Both the position numbers and the translations under genes were made by a program. A stretch of DNA of 51,154 nt, taken from CAYMRB01 sp964392615 (lineage in GTDB: Bacteria > Planctomycetota > UBA8108). The DNA is taken from positions 1 to 51,154 of the forward strand of contig CAYMRB010000009.1 in NCBI GenBank assembly GCA_964392615.1, read 5' to 3'. Below the pieces are notes generated by a model. The model was given only the letters and a program-made list of their open reading frames with translations, made no database searches and was not told the origin of the DNA. This document shows, in pieces, positions 9,062 through 17,000 of the stretch. The first letter of the stretch is position 1, and every line of letters starts with the position of its first letter.

Positions 9062-10096
9062 GTGAGCGATTCCTTGGAGGCGGTGTTCGGGCCGATCGCG
9101 ACCGTCGACGCACACACGGCGGGCGAGCCGCTGCGGCTCGTCACGCGCGGCGTGCCGCCCATTCCCGGCGACACGATCCTCGCGAAACGTCGGTTCGTGC
9201 GCGATCGACTCGACGGCATTCGCCGCACGGTCATCCTCGAGCCGCGCGGCCACGCCGACATGTACGGCTGCATTCTGACCGAGCCGGTGACCGACGACGG
9301 CGACCTCGGCGTGCTGTTCCTGCACAACGAGGGGTACAGCTCGATGTGCGGTCACGGCGTCATCGCACTGGTGACGATCGCGCTCGAGACGGGCTGTCTG
9401 GACCGCATCGGCAAGGCCGCCGACGGAGACCATGTGCTGCGGCTCGACACGCCGGCCGGGCGCGTGACAGCGACCGGGTGGGTCGATCAGGGCCGCGTCG
9501 TCACGGTGAGCTTCGAGAACGTGCCGTCGTACGTCTCCGAGCTCGACGCGACGGTCGACGTGCCCGGCATCGGACGCGTCGACTACGACCTCGCCTTCGG
9601 CGGCGCGTTCTACGCGTTCTGTGACGCGACGGCGCTCGGCTTGCGCTTGGACGCGACCGCGGTGGGCGAGCTCATCGACGTTGGGCGTCGCATCAAGAGC
9701 GCCGTCATGGCGGACCGCTCGATCGAGCATCCGTTCGAAGTCGACCTCGGTTTCCTGTACGGGACGATCTTCGTCGGCCCGCCCGGCGACGCGGCGAACC
9801 ACAGCCGCAACGTCTGCATCTTCGCGGACGGCGAGGTCGATCGCTCGCCGACGGGAACCGGCGTCAGCGCACGGGCGGCGATTCACCACGCGCGCGGCGA
9901 GATCGGCGTCGGCGAGTCGCTGCGCATCGAGAGCATCCTCGGCACGGCGTTCGACGTCGAGGTGGCCCGAACGACGCGATTCGGCGACTACGACGCCGTC
10001 GTGCCGCGCGTGTCGGGGCGCGCGTTCGTCACCGGCCGCAGCGAGTTCGTCGTCGACGCGGAGGATCCGCTGCGGGACGGGTTCCTGCTGCGGTAG
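9062..10096 (+). CDS. Proline racemase superfamily, Cys/Thr type: probable trans-3-hydroxy-L-proline dehydratase
   Basis: 344 residues from a GTG at 9062 preceded by GAGGAGG (9043-9049). The first catalytic motif is SMCGHG with Cys96. The second motif, where racemases and 4-hydroxyproline epimerases have Cys, reads RSPTGTG with Thr264. In this superfamily Cys/Cys or Ser/Cys pairs mark racemases and epimerases, while Cys/Thr marks trans-3-hydroxy-L-proline dehydratases. The expected reaction is loss of water from trans-3-hydroxy-L-proline to give delta1-pyrroline-2-carboxylate. The divergent neighbour is of the family that reduces this product to proline. The substrate could come from collagen-like protein or algal material. 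An intergenic perfect hairpin (10161-10235) lies downstream. The superfamily is certain; the specificity is strong but inferred. Confidence 0.92.
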   Translation: MSDSLEAVFGPIATVDAHTAGEPLRLVTRGVPPIPGDTILAKRRFVRDRLDGIRRTVILEPRGHADMYGCILTEPVTDDGDLGVLFLHNEGYSSMCGHGVIALVTIALETGCLDRIGKAADGDHVLRLDTPAGRVTATGWVDQGRVVTVSFENVPSYVSELDATVDVPGIGRVDYDLAFGGAFYAFCDATALGLRLDATAVGELIDVGRRIKSAVMADRSIEHPFEVDLGFLYGTIFVGPPGDAANHSRNVCIFADGEVDRSPTGTGVSARAAIHHARGEIGVGESLRIESILGTAFDVEVARTTRFGDYDAVVPRVSGRAFVTGRSEFVVDAEDPLRDGFLLR

Positions 10097-10400
10097 AACC
10101 CGCCCTGACGTCGAAGATCTCGCTCTCCGGCGCGGGCTCATCGCCGTCTCCGAGTAGAGCCTCTAAGGAACCCAGGAACCCAGGATAGGAGGGGCGACAC
10201 TCACTTCCGTTCCTGGGTTCCTGGGTTCCTTAGAGTTCCTTTCTCCTGGCAGGGATCGGCGGCGCGTTCCGGGTGACATCCGGCCCAGGATTCTGTCGTG
10301 AATCCTCTTCTTCCTTCTGGTGCTCTTCGGTTTATCATCGCGCCGTCCTGTGGGAGAGGGCGTAACTCATCGCTCATCGCGCCACGCGAGGGAGGTCGTC
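10097..10400. other. Intergenic stretch with long inverted repeat and possible promoter
   Basis: About 300 bases between two same-strand genes. It holds the perfect inverted repeat at 10161-10235, described separately. A TATCAT box at 10333-10338 matches five of six -10 consensus bases but has no clear -35 partner; it would give a leader of roughly 55 nt for the gene starting at 10401. I see no coding signal here. Confidence 0.5.
10161..10235. repeat. Long perfect inverted repeat, copy 1 of a dispersed hairpin family
   Basis: Arms 10161-10185 and 10211-10235 are perfect 25-nt reverse complements with a 25-nt loop. Each arm begins CTCTAAGGAACCCAGG and contains tandem GGAACCCA units. There is no T-run after either arm, so it is not a classical intrinsic terminator. 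A second copy with the same arm sequence lies at 29122-29199. Similarity extends into the flanks: CGTCTCCGAG on the left and a TTTC-CCT stretch on the right in both. It sits 64 nt after the dehydratase stop codon. Confidence 0.85.
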
Positions 10401-11003
10401 GTGATCAGAATCGTCGTCGCCGGGGTCGTCGGGGGAATCGTTCTGTTCGTGTGGGGCATGGCGTCGCACGTGATGCTGGGTTGGCACACAGGCAGCTTCA
10501 AGGGCTTCAAGAACGAAGATGCCGTGATGGAGTCGCTGCGCGAGTACCTGGACGGCGATGGCATGTATATGCTGCCGAACGGACACGCCAACCTCGATCC
10601 GGATCTGGATCCGGAGAAGAAGGCCGCCGCCGTGAAGGAGGCGATGAAGAAGATGGAGGAGGGGCCGCTCGTGTTCGCGTCGGTGCGAGAATCGGGAATG
10701 CGATTCTCGCTGTGGACGACCTTCGGAGTCCAGCTGGCGACGGCGATCGTCTCCGCCGCGCTGATGGCATGGATCCTGCTGCGAGGGCGCGTGTCCGGCT
10801 ATCTCACGCGCGTCGTTGTCACCGTGGCGGTAGCGCTGCTCGCGATACTGATCTGCAAGGTCCCCGACTGGACGTGGTGGGGGTTCACCGACCGCATTCT
10901 GCTCGTCCACCTCGCCGACACGCTCATCGGCTGGACGCTCGCAGGCCTCGTGATCGCGGCGATCGCGATTCCGCTGCGTCGCGATGCCGCTGACGACGCC
11001 TAA
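10401..11003 (+). CDS. Hypothetical four-helix membrane protein
   Basis: 200 residues from a GTG at 10401, chosen because GAGGGAGG (10388-10395) lies 5 nt upstream; an in-frame ATG at 10320 would add 27 unlikely residues. A hydrophobic N-terminal helix (IVVAGVVGGIVLFVWGM) is followed by a soluble stretch of about 90 residues with an acidic/Lys-rich part (DPDLDPEKKAAAVKEAMKK), then three hydrophobic segments and a short basic tail. I do not recognise the family. The stop codon overlaps the end of the convergent sulfatase gene by 4 bp. No enzymatic motif is visible. Confidence 0.7.
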   Translation: MIRIVVAGVVGGIVLFVWGMASHVMLGWHTGSFKGFKNEDAVMESLREYLDGDGMYMLPNGHANLDPDLDPEKKAAAVKEAMKKMEEGPLVFASVRESGMRFSLWTTFGVQLATAIVSAALMAWILLRGRVSGYLTRVVVTVAVALLAILICKVPDWTWWGFTDRILLVHLADTLIGWTLAGLVIAAIAIPLRRDAADDA

Positions 11004-12811
11004 CGACTGGCCACCGCCGTCAGACGGACCGCCTTGACGTCCGGCGCTCTCGTGCCGGGGATCGCCAGCGCGCGCAGTCGTAGCGTCGCCGGGCCCTTCT
11101 CGAGGCGCAGGCGACCGACGCGCAGCGGCGCCCACTCTTTCTCGTAGACCTCGCCGCGGGGGATGCGGTCCGGGCTCGGAATGGGCTCGGGGTCGTGCGA
11201 TATGCTCACGGTCGCGTCGACTCCGCGCGTGCCGGACGCGCCTTCGACCTCGACCCGAATCTTCGCGCCGACGTTCTCCTCGGAGCACGCGTAGCTCAGC
11301 TCGATGTCGTACGTCCCGCCGCGAACGACTTCGAGCTTCCACCACGCATGCGCCGCCGTGCTCGTCCAGTTCGTGATCCAATCGTTCGCCCAGCCATTGC
11401 GCCCGACGTAGCCGATGCCGGGGCCGCCGGCCTTGCCGCCGGCCGCCTCGAAGCGCGCTTCGTGACCCGGCAGCGTCACATGGCCGCGCTCGGGATGGCC
11501 GATGGGGACGACGAGTGGCTCGTGCCCGTCGCGCGTGACGTCGGCGAAGTTCGCATCGAACGCCTTCGCGAGTCCGGCGACGACATCCGGATGCGCTTTC
11601 GCGACGTTCCGCTTCTGGCCGGGGTCGGCGATCATGTCGTACAGCTCCCAGCCGCGCTTCTCGCCGTAGCGCACCGCGCGCCAACGATCGGTGCGCGCGG
11701 CTCCGATGGAAGGCGACGGTCCGTTGCCGCGCGATCGGTGCGTGAACAGCGTGCGTTCGGGCCAGGCTCCGAGCGGCTTTCCGTCGAGCCGCAGAAGCGG
11801 CACGAGGCTGCGCCCGTCGAGCGGTCGCGCCTTGTCGTCGAGCTCCGGCACGCCGCAGAGCTCGAGCAGGGTCGGCAGCAGGTCGATGTGCATCGCGATC
11901 GGCTCGACGCGCGTTCCCGGCGCGATGCGCCCCGGCCAGCGCACGAAGAGTGGTACGCGCACGCCGCCTTCGTGCACGCTGCCTTTGCGCCCCTTCATGC
12001 CGCCGTTGAAGCGGTTCGAGTTCGGACCGTTGTCGGTCAGGAAGAGGACGATCGTATCGCGCGTCAACTCGAGCGCGTCGAGCTTCGCGAGGATGCGGCC
12101 GATGTTGTCGTCGATGTTCTCGCACATCGCGTAGGCGCAGGCCGCCTTTGCGTCGAGGCCGCGCTTCGCGTACTTGTCGTGGTAGCGATCGGGAACCTGC
12201 CACGGTGAGTGCGGCGCGTTGAACGGCACATAGCAGAAGAACGGTGCGGCGCGGTGCTCGTCGATGAACTCGATCGCCGCATCCGCCAGCACGTCGGTGA
12301 TGAAGCCCTTGACGCGCGACTCGACGCCGTTTCGTTCGAGCGTCGTGTCGAAGTAGTTGTTCCAGTGCCCGGCGCAGAAGCCGAGGAACTCGTCGAAGCC
12401 CTGTCCGTTCGGGTGATAGGGGTAGTGGCGGCCGTTGTGCCACTTGCCGAAGCAGCCGGTCGCGTAGCCGGCAGCGCCCAGCGCCTCGGCGATGGTCGTC
12501 TCCTCGGCGCGCATGTTCTCGCGGCCCCGGGTGACACCGTGCGTGCCGGTGCGCAGGCTGTAGCGACCCGTGAGCAGGCTCGCTCGCGTCGGCGCGCAGA
12601 CCGGGCTGACGTAGAAGCGCTCGAAGCGCGCGCCCTCGGCCGCGAGCCGGTCGAGGGCCGGCGTGTCGATCGCGGCGTTGTCGTGCGACCGGACGTCTCC
12701 CCAACCCTGATCGTCGGTCATGATCAGGACGACGTTGGGCCGGCGTGCGAAGAGCGGCTCCGGAGACGCGACGAGGAGGACGAGCGCGGCGACGACGGCG
12801 TGGGTTCTCAC
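11000..12811 (-). CDS. Secreted sulfatase with C-terminal beta-sandwich-like domain
   Basis: 603 residues from a GTG at 12811 with GAGGT upstream; an ATG at 12838 without a ribosome binding site would add nine residues. A signal peptide (VVAALVLLVASPEPLFA) precedes RPNVVLIMTDDQGWGD. The formylglycine site CAPTRASLLTGR is canonical (Cys72 from the GTG). GKWHNGRHYPYHPNGQGFDEF and FLTDNGPNSNRFNGGMKGRKGS complete an arylsulfatase A-like core. After about residue 450 a Trp-rich domain (WANDWITNWTSTAAHAWW, GGTYDIELSYACSEENVG) resembles carbohydrate-binding beta-sandwiches appended to planctomycete sulfatases. It probably removes sulfate from polysaccharide in the periplasm or outside the cell. Convergent with the upstream membrane-protein gene; 25 bp beyond the ATG at 12838 ends a beta-helix gene. 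Confidence 0.93.
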   Translation of the reverse strand: MRTHAVVAALVLLVASPEPLFARRPNVVLIMTDDQGWGDVRSHDNAAIDTPALDRLAAEGARFERFYVSPVCAPTRASLLTGRYSLRTGTHGVTRGRENMRAEETTIAEALGAAGYATGCFGKWHNGRHYPYHPNGQGFDEFLGFCAGHWNNYFDTTLERNGVESRVKGFITDVLADAAIEFIDEHRAAPFFCYVPFNAPHSPWQVPDRYHDKYAKRGLDAKAACAYAMCENIDDNIGRILAKLDALELTRDTIVLFLTDNGPNSNRFNGGMKGRKGSVHEGGVRVPLFVRWPGRIAPGTRVEPIAMHIDLLPTLLELCGVPELDDKARPLDGRSLVPLLRLDGKPLGAWPERTLFTHRSRGNGPSPSIGAARTDRWRAVRYGEKRGWELYDMIADPGQKRNVAKAHPDVVAGLAKAFDANFADVTRDGHEPLVVPIGHPERGHVTLPGHEARFEAAGGKAGGPGIGYVGRNGWANDWITNWTSTAAHAWWKLEVVRGGTYDIELSYACSEENVGAKIRVEVEGASGTRGVDATVSISHDPEPIPSPDRIPRGEVYEKEWAPLRVGRLRLEKGPATLRLRALAIPGTRAPDVKAVRLTAVASR

Positions 12812-12863
12812 GTGACAGACCTCGATTCGGAGTGGCATCGCCGAGTGATGCTATCCGATGTCG

Positions 12864-14339
12864 TCACTCCCCGCAGAGGGGGAACTCGGCGCAGTCGAGC
12901 GCGTCGACGGTCGGATCGTCGCCGCAGGCCGTGAACGGAGCTGCCGGCGCGGCAGTGCCGCGGAAGAGGTATCCGAGGATCGCGACAGCGTCCGTGATGT
13001 CGACGATCCCGCTGTCGTTCGCATCGGCCGCATCGACGCATGGCGTGTCGAGGCCGAGGAACAAGTAGGCGAGGATCGAGATGGCGTCGGTCAGGTCCAT
13101 CTCGCCGTCGGCGTTCGCGTCGGCGCGTCGAAACGCCAGCGTCGCGGCGCAGCGCTCGTACGCTCCGACGTCGATCGCGGCACCGCACGGTCGCGGGTTG
13201 TCATCGCGATCCATCGAGGGCGCGAGCTCGCTCGTGCCGCTGTCGATCGCGGGAGAGTCCGGGCGCAGGCGGCAGTCCGGCTCCGCGACGACGAATGCCG
13301 GCAGGTCGTGTGTGCGGCCATCCATCGGGACTCCCTCGAAGCGCGTGTAGTCGAACTCGCCGGGGTCGACGAAGCGGGGATCGACGTCGGTCATGCAGAG
13401 AGAGGCGTCGTCCAACTCCGACGGCGGATCGTTGCGCCAGAACACGCAGTTGCGCAGGTCGAGCGATGAGCCGGGCGCCAGGAAGCCGCCGCCCTCCTCG
13501 GCGCGATTGGCGTAGAACGTGCAATTCGTGACGGCGACCGTCGAGTTCACGCTGTAGAACCCGCCACCGTAGTAGGCGACGTTCGCCGCGATGACGCAGT
13601 TGACGAGCTCTGGCGAGGACTCGAACGCATCGAACCCGCCGCCGTAGTACGTCACGTTGCCGATGATGCGGCAGTTGAGGAGGCGAGGCGACGAGCCGGT
13701 CTTGTTGTGCACTCCCGAGCTCGCGTAGGAGCCAGTGTTGCGCGCGATTTCGCAGTCGACGAACGTCGGCGAGGACGCATCGAGGAATGCGCCGCCGCCG
13801 CACGTGACCGAGTTCTCGGAGAGCACGCAGCGCTCGACCGTCGGCGACGATTCGAGGCAGTAGAGCGCGCCGCCGTAGGTTGCCGTATTGCGCGTGACGA
13901 TGAGGTTGCGCAGGGTCGGGCTCGAACCGTTGAGGCAGAAGAAGCCGCCGCCGTTCGGAGTCGCCGCCACGAGCGTGCCTGTCCCGCCGGTGACGGTGAA
14001 GCCTTCGACGCGCGCCGCCTCGCTTTCGCCGTTCTCGAAGACGAAGACGCTACCGCGGCGCGGGTCCACGGGTTGTGCGCGGATGATCGTCTGTGTCGGT
14101 CCGACCTCCGAGACCAGCGTCAGGTCTCTGCCGCGGAAGTCGATCGGCTGTGTGACGATGTACTCACCTGGCGCGACCAGGATCGTGACGGTGCTGTTCT
14201 CCGCGATGCGGACAGCCTCCGGGATGGTCGCGACGTCCGCAGGAACGCGCAAGACCGATGAGCGAAGCGGCGGCGTCCAAGCGAGGCAGGCGAAGCACGC
14301 GAGGCAGGCGAAGCACGCGAGGCTGTTGGTGCGGCGCAT
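12864..14339 (-). CDS. Secreted right-handed beta-helix protein with paired dockerin-like C-terminus
   Basis: 491 residues, ATG at 14339 with GGAG upstream. The signal peptide core is a Cys/Phe/Ala/Leu repeat encoded by an 18-bp tandem repeat. Residues about 30-390 show the opening PADVATIPEAVRIA and repeated rungs of the type SSPTLRNLIVTRNTATYGGAL and SSPTVERCVLSENS, as in parallel beta-helix 'nosD/pectate lyase-like' secreted proteins. No catalytic residues are assignable. The last 90 residues carry two dockerin-like repeats (ADANADGEMDLTDAISILAY and ADANDSGIVDITDAVAIL) and a Cys tail (ACGDDPT...CAEFPLCGE). This C-terminal module recurs in three other genes of the window. Adhesion or polysaccharide contact is a guess from the fold. 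Confidence 0.85.
   Translation of the reverse strand: MRRTNSLACFACLACFACLAWTPPLRSSVLRVPADVATIPEAVRIAENSTVTILVAPGEYIVTQPIDFRGRDLTLVSEVGPTQTIIRAQPVDPRRGSVFVFENGESEAARVEGFTVTGGTGTLVAATPNGGGFFCLNGSSPTLRNLIVTRNTATYGGALYCLESSPTVERCVLSENSVTCGGGAFLDASSPTFVDCEIARNTGSYASSGVHNKTGSSPRLLNCRIIGNVTYYGGGFDAFESSPELVNCVIAANVAYYGGGFYSVNSTVAVTNCTFYANRAEEGGGFLAPGSSLDLRNCVFWRNDPPSELDDASLCMTDVDPRFVDPGEFDYTRFEGVPMDGRTHDLPAFVVAEPDCRLRPDSPAIDSGTSELAPSMDRDDNPRPCGAAIDVGAYERCAATLAFRRADANADGEMDLTDAISILAYLFLGLDTPCVDAADANDSGIVDITDAVAILGYLFRGTAAPAAPFTACGDDPTVDALDCAEFPLCGE
14281..14322 (-). repeat. 18-bp tandem repeat inside a signal-peptide sequence
   Basis: The 18-nt unit GCGAGGCAGGCGAAGCAC occurs twice in perfect tandem (14281-14298 and 14299-14316) and begins a third time. 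On the minus strand it encodes six residues (CFACLA-type), so copy-number change keeps the frame and alters only the length of the hydrophobic signal core. Confidence 0.85.
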
Positions 14340-14408
14340 GAAGGGCTCCAGGCGCCAACTCCAACGGTACCCTTTGCGGAGGATTCATTTCCGCGACCCG
14401 GTTGACCA

Positions 14409-14433
14409 GCCGCGCCGTGACGAGCGGCGCGGC
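14409..14433. other. GC-rich hairpin downstream of Gfo/Idh gene
   Basis: GCCGCGCC (14409-14416) and GGCGCGGC (14426-14433) form an 8-bp stem with a 9-nt loop, about 85 nt past the stop codon of the gene ending at 14517. No T-run follows on the minus strand, so any termination would not be of the classical intrinsic type. Confidence 0.4.
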
Positions 14434-14516
14434 CGTGCTCCGGTGATAGACCCTCGCTGCGGGCGAAACCACTGAAGATTCGTAGGGAATTGTCGGGCCT
14501 GTCCGAGGCGGCGCTC

Positions 14517-15860
14517 CTACACGTACCGCTTCGGCAGCTCCCACGGCGCGCGATACTCCCTCGCGAGGAGCCGTGTCGCCTCGGCGTCGCCGACGATCTC
14601 CTTCTTTTCCGCGTCGAACTCCAACGAGCGTGCGAGCTTACACGACAGGTTGGCGAGCGAGATCGCGACGTCGATGCGGTGGTGGTACCCGACGTGGCAC
14701 AGCGGTTCGCCTCGCGTGCGGATCGCGTCGAGCCACTCGCGGTAGTGACCGACCGAATCGGGGATCGTCTTCTCGACCGGAGCGGCGTTCTCCATGCGCT
14801 TGCCTTCCGGCACGATGCGGTGCGTCGTGTAGTCGGACATCAGGGTGCCGTTCGGGCCGCGGAAGTACGTGCCGTGGCGGCGGCGCGTTTCGTTCTTGCC
14901 CTGGAAGTCGAAGCCGAACGAGTTCGCGATCGACAGGGTCCACGCGAGCGTGAAGTCGTCATCGTACTCCCACAGCGCTTCCTGGCAGTCGGGGCAGTCG
15001 CCGCCGTCCTGCACGATGCGCCGCGAGCCGAACGACGCGACGCGGCGCGGGTAGCCGAGGTCGAGCGCCCAGTACGGCAGGTCGAGGATGTGCGGCGCCA
15101 TGCCGGGTGTCCAGCCGCCGCTGTACTCCATGAACGAGCAGTTGTCGTACGCGCTGCGCACGATGCGCGGGTTGAACGGCAGCTTGCGAGCCGGGCCGCA
15201 CCAGAGGTCCCAATCGAGGCCGGCGGGCGGCTTGCAGTCGTCCGCGCGACCGATTCCCTCCGGTCCCTGGTTCATGACCATGAAGCAGCGTGCTAGCGTG
15301 ACCTTGCCGAGGTTGCCCGAGCGGACGATCTCGACCGCGCGGCGGTAGTTCGGCAGCGCGTGGATCTGCGTGCCGACCTGCGTAACGCGCTTGTGCTCCT
15401 TTGCCGCCTTGTCGACGGCGAAGCTCTCCTGCACGCTCAGCGTCATCGGCTTCTCGACGTAGACGTCCTTGCCGGCTTCACACGCGTGGATGACCTGCAG
15501 CGCGTGCCAGTGCGGCGGTGTCGCGATGACGACGCCGTCGATGTCCTTGCGGTCGAGCAGCTCGCGATAGTCGACGATACCGACCGGCTTGTCCGTGCAG
15601 CGCTTCATGGCCGCTTCGCGGCGCTCGGTCCAGACATCGCTGATCGCGACGATGTCGACGTCCTTCTTCTTGTTCTTCTCCTTCAGGAACTCGCCGAGGA
15701 CGGTCGAGCCGCGCTTGCCGACGCCGATGCAGCCGAGGCGGATACGCTCGGAAGGGCTCGTGCCGGCCGAGAGGCTCGCCGCGGTGAGCACGCCTGCCGC
15801 CCCGATACTCGCCGTGTCGCGAAGGAACCGCCGCCTCGTTCGTCGCTCGCTCGTTTCCAT
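14517..15860 (-). CDS. Tat-exported Gfo/Idh/MocA-family oxidoreductase
   Basis: 447 residues from the ATG at 15860 (AGGA upstream); the frame is open far upstream but that part has no coding character. The N-terminus has a twin-arginine motif (RRTRRRFLRD) and hydrophobic stretch, typical of secreted planctomycete Gfo/Idh proteins. The Rossmann motif is LGCIGVGKRGS, and the dinucleotide-side EKP motif (DVYVEKPMTL) follows. The C-terminal half has the WCGPARKLPFNP and SGGWTPGMAPHILDLPYWALDLG patterns of this branch. It probably oxidises or epimerises a sugar with NAD(P) in the periplasm; the substrate is unknown. It is divergent from a DUF6807 gene with only 84 bp between the starts, so the two probably share control. 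Confidence 0.93.
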   Translation of the reverse strand: METSERRTRRRFLRDTASIGAAGVLTAASLSAGTSPSERIRLGCIGVGKRGSTVLGEFLKEKNKKKDVDIVAISDVWTERREAAMKRCTDKPVGIVDYRELLDRKDIDGVVIATPPHWHALQVIHACEAGKDVYVEKPMTLSVQESFAVDKAAKEHKRVTQVGTQIHALPNYRRAVEIVRSGNLGKVTLARCFMVMNQGPEGIGRADDCKPPAGLDWDLWCGPARKLPFNPRIVRSAYDNCSFMEYSGGWTPGMAPHILDLPYWALDLGYPRRVASFGSRRIVQDGGDCPDCQEALWEYDDDFTLAWTLSIANSFGFDFQGKNETRRRHGTYFRGPNGTLMSDYTTHRIVPEGKRMENAAPVEKTIPDSVGHYREWLDAIRTRGEPLCHVGYHHRIDVAISLANLSCKLARSLEFDAEKKEIVGDAEATRLLAREYRAPWELPKRYV

Positions 15861-15944
15861 GGAAGGGTCCTTTCCGGATACGATAGGGGAGTCCGCTCCA
15901 GTCGACCTGCCCACTGATGATGGCCTTTGTACGAAGAACGAGCG

Positions 15945-16973
15945 ATGCAAGCAATCAAGTCCTTTCACGTCCTCACGGTAGCGTTCGTGCTGTGTGTGGG
16001 CGTTGTCTTGCGAGCTGAGGAAGAACCGCTGTCCGCGAGGAACGCCGACGGCCGAAAGCCGCTTCAGGTGCGCAAGGAGGCCGAGGTGATGCGCGTCGAC
16101 GCCGGGACGCGGCCGGTCTTCGAGTACCGTCACGCTGGCGCGAAGTTCAAGCCGTACGTGAAGCGCTTCTGGACGCCTGGCGGCGTCAACGTGCTGCGCG
16201 ATTCCCCTCACGATCACGTCCACCATCACGCGCTGATGTTCGCGCTCGCCGCGGACGGCGTCGACTTCTGGAGCGAGCGTCCGGTGTGCGGGCGTCAGGT
16301 CCCGCGAGCGACGCGGGCCGTTCCGGCACGAGCGCGAGGCGGGGTCGGTGCCAAGGCGGTCGTCATGGCCGGCGTCGAGCAGGATCTCGAGTGGATCTCG
16401 AAGGACGGCAAGGCGCTCCTCGTCGAGAAGCGCACGGTCACGGCCGCCGACCCGAAGGTCGTCGGTGCGTCGCTCCTGACGTGGCGCACCCGGCTCGAGG
16501 TCGCGCCCGGCAAGGACGCGGTGAAGCTCGAGGGGCAGCACTACTTCGGGCTCGGCCTGCGGTTCGTGCAGACGATGGACCAGATCGGCCGCTTCCGTGC
16601 CGCCGGTGGGAAGGGTAGCACCGCCCCCGAGGTCGTTCGCGGCACGGAGAAGCTGAGGCGTTCGCTGTGGTGCGCGTACACGGCCGAGATCGCGAAGGGC
16701 AAGCCGGTGACGGTCGCGATGTTCGACCTCCCGAAGAACCCGCGCAGCCCGGCGACGTGGTTCACGATGACCAAGCCGTTCTCGTATCTCGCGGCGACGG
16801 TCGATGTCTGGCGCCAACCGCTGAAGCTCGAGAAGGGCAAGAGCGTTGCGTTCTGCTACGGCGTCGCGATGTGGGACGGCGACGTGTCGCCGGAGGCCAT
16901 CGAGGCGGTATACCGCCGGTGGGTGGCGGTGACGGCTGAGGCCGGAGGGGCGGGAACTGCTGAGGAACGCTGA
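15945..16973 (+). CDS. DUF6807 (PmoA-like) secreted protein
   Basis: 342 residues from the ATG at 15945; a TTG at 15927 is possible but less likely. The signal peptide is MQAIKSFHVLTVAFVLCVGVVLRA. The mature protein has the DSPHDHVHHHALMFALA segment with clustered His residues that characterises the DUF6807/'methane oxygenase PmoA' family, followed by GVDFW and a beta-rich remainder (LEGQHYFGLGLRFV, KPFSYLAA). Despite the Pfam name this is not the particulate methane monooxygenase subunit; the family is common beside Gfo/Idh genes in Planctomycetota. The divergent neighbour here is such a gene. A role in sugar or glycoside processing is inferred from that association only. The stop is followed within 3 nt by a tRNA-like fragment. 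Confidence 0.88.
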   Translation: MQAIKSFHVLTVAFVLCVGVVLRAEEEPLSARNADGRKPLQVRKEAEVMRVDAGTRPVFEYRHAGAKFKPYVKRFWTPGGVNVLRDSPHDHVHHHALMFALAADGVDFWSERPVCGRQVPRATRAVPARARGGVGAKAVVMAGVEQDLEWISKDGKALLVEKRTVTAADPKVVGASLLTWRTRLEVAPGKDAVKLEGQHYFGLGLRFVQTMDQIGRFRAAGGKGSTAPEVVRGTEKLRRSLWCAYTAEIAKGKPVTVAMFDLPKNPRSPATWFTMTKPFSYLAATVDVWRQPLKLEKGKSVAFCYGVAMWDGDVSPEAIEAVYRRWVAVTAEAGGAGTAEER

Positions 16974-16975
16974 CT

Positions 16976-17000
16976 GGGAGATCCAGGGAATCGAACCCGG
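16976..17000 (-). pseudogene. tRNA 3'-end-like fragment (T arm plus acceptor strand)
   Basis: On the minus strand CCGGG-TTCGATT-CCC(T)GG forms a T arm with a canonical seven-base TTCGATT loop and one bulged T, followed by ATCTCCC and A where an acceptor strand and discriminator would be. No matching GGGAGAT lies within about 170 nt upstream and no D or anticodon arm can be folded, so this is not a functional tRNA. It could be a remnant or attachment-site scar, or chance. Confidence 0.3.

Noticed and set aside
10161..10235. CRISPR repeat or ordinary terminator at the long inverted repeats
   Set aside because: There are single hairpins with no spacer array and no T-run; one copy lies between divergent genes where no 3' terminator is needed.
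15945..16973. Particulate methane monooxygenase subunit because of the PmoA name
   Set aside because: The protein is a soluble secreted DUF6807 protein with a His cluster and lacks the membrane helices of true PmoA.
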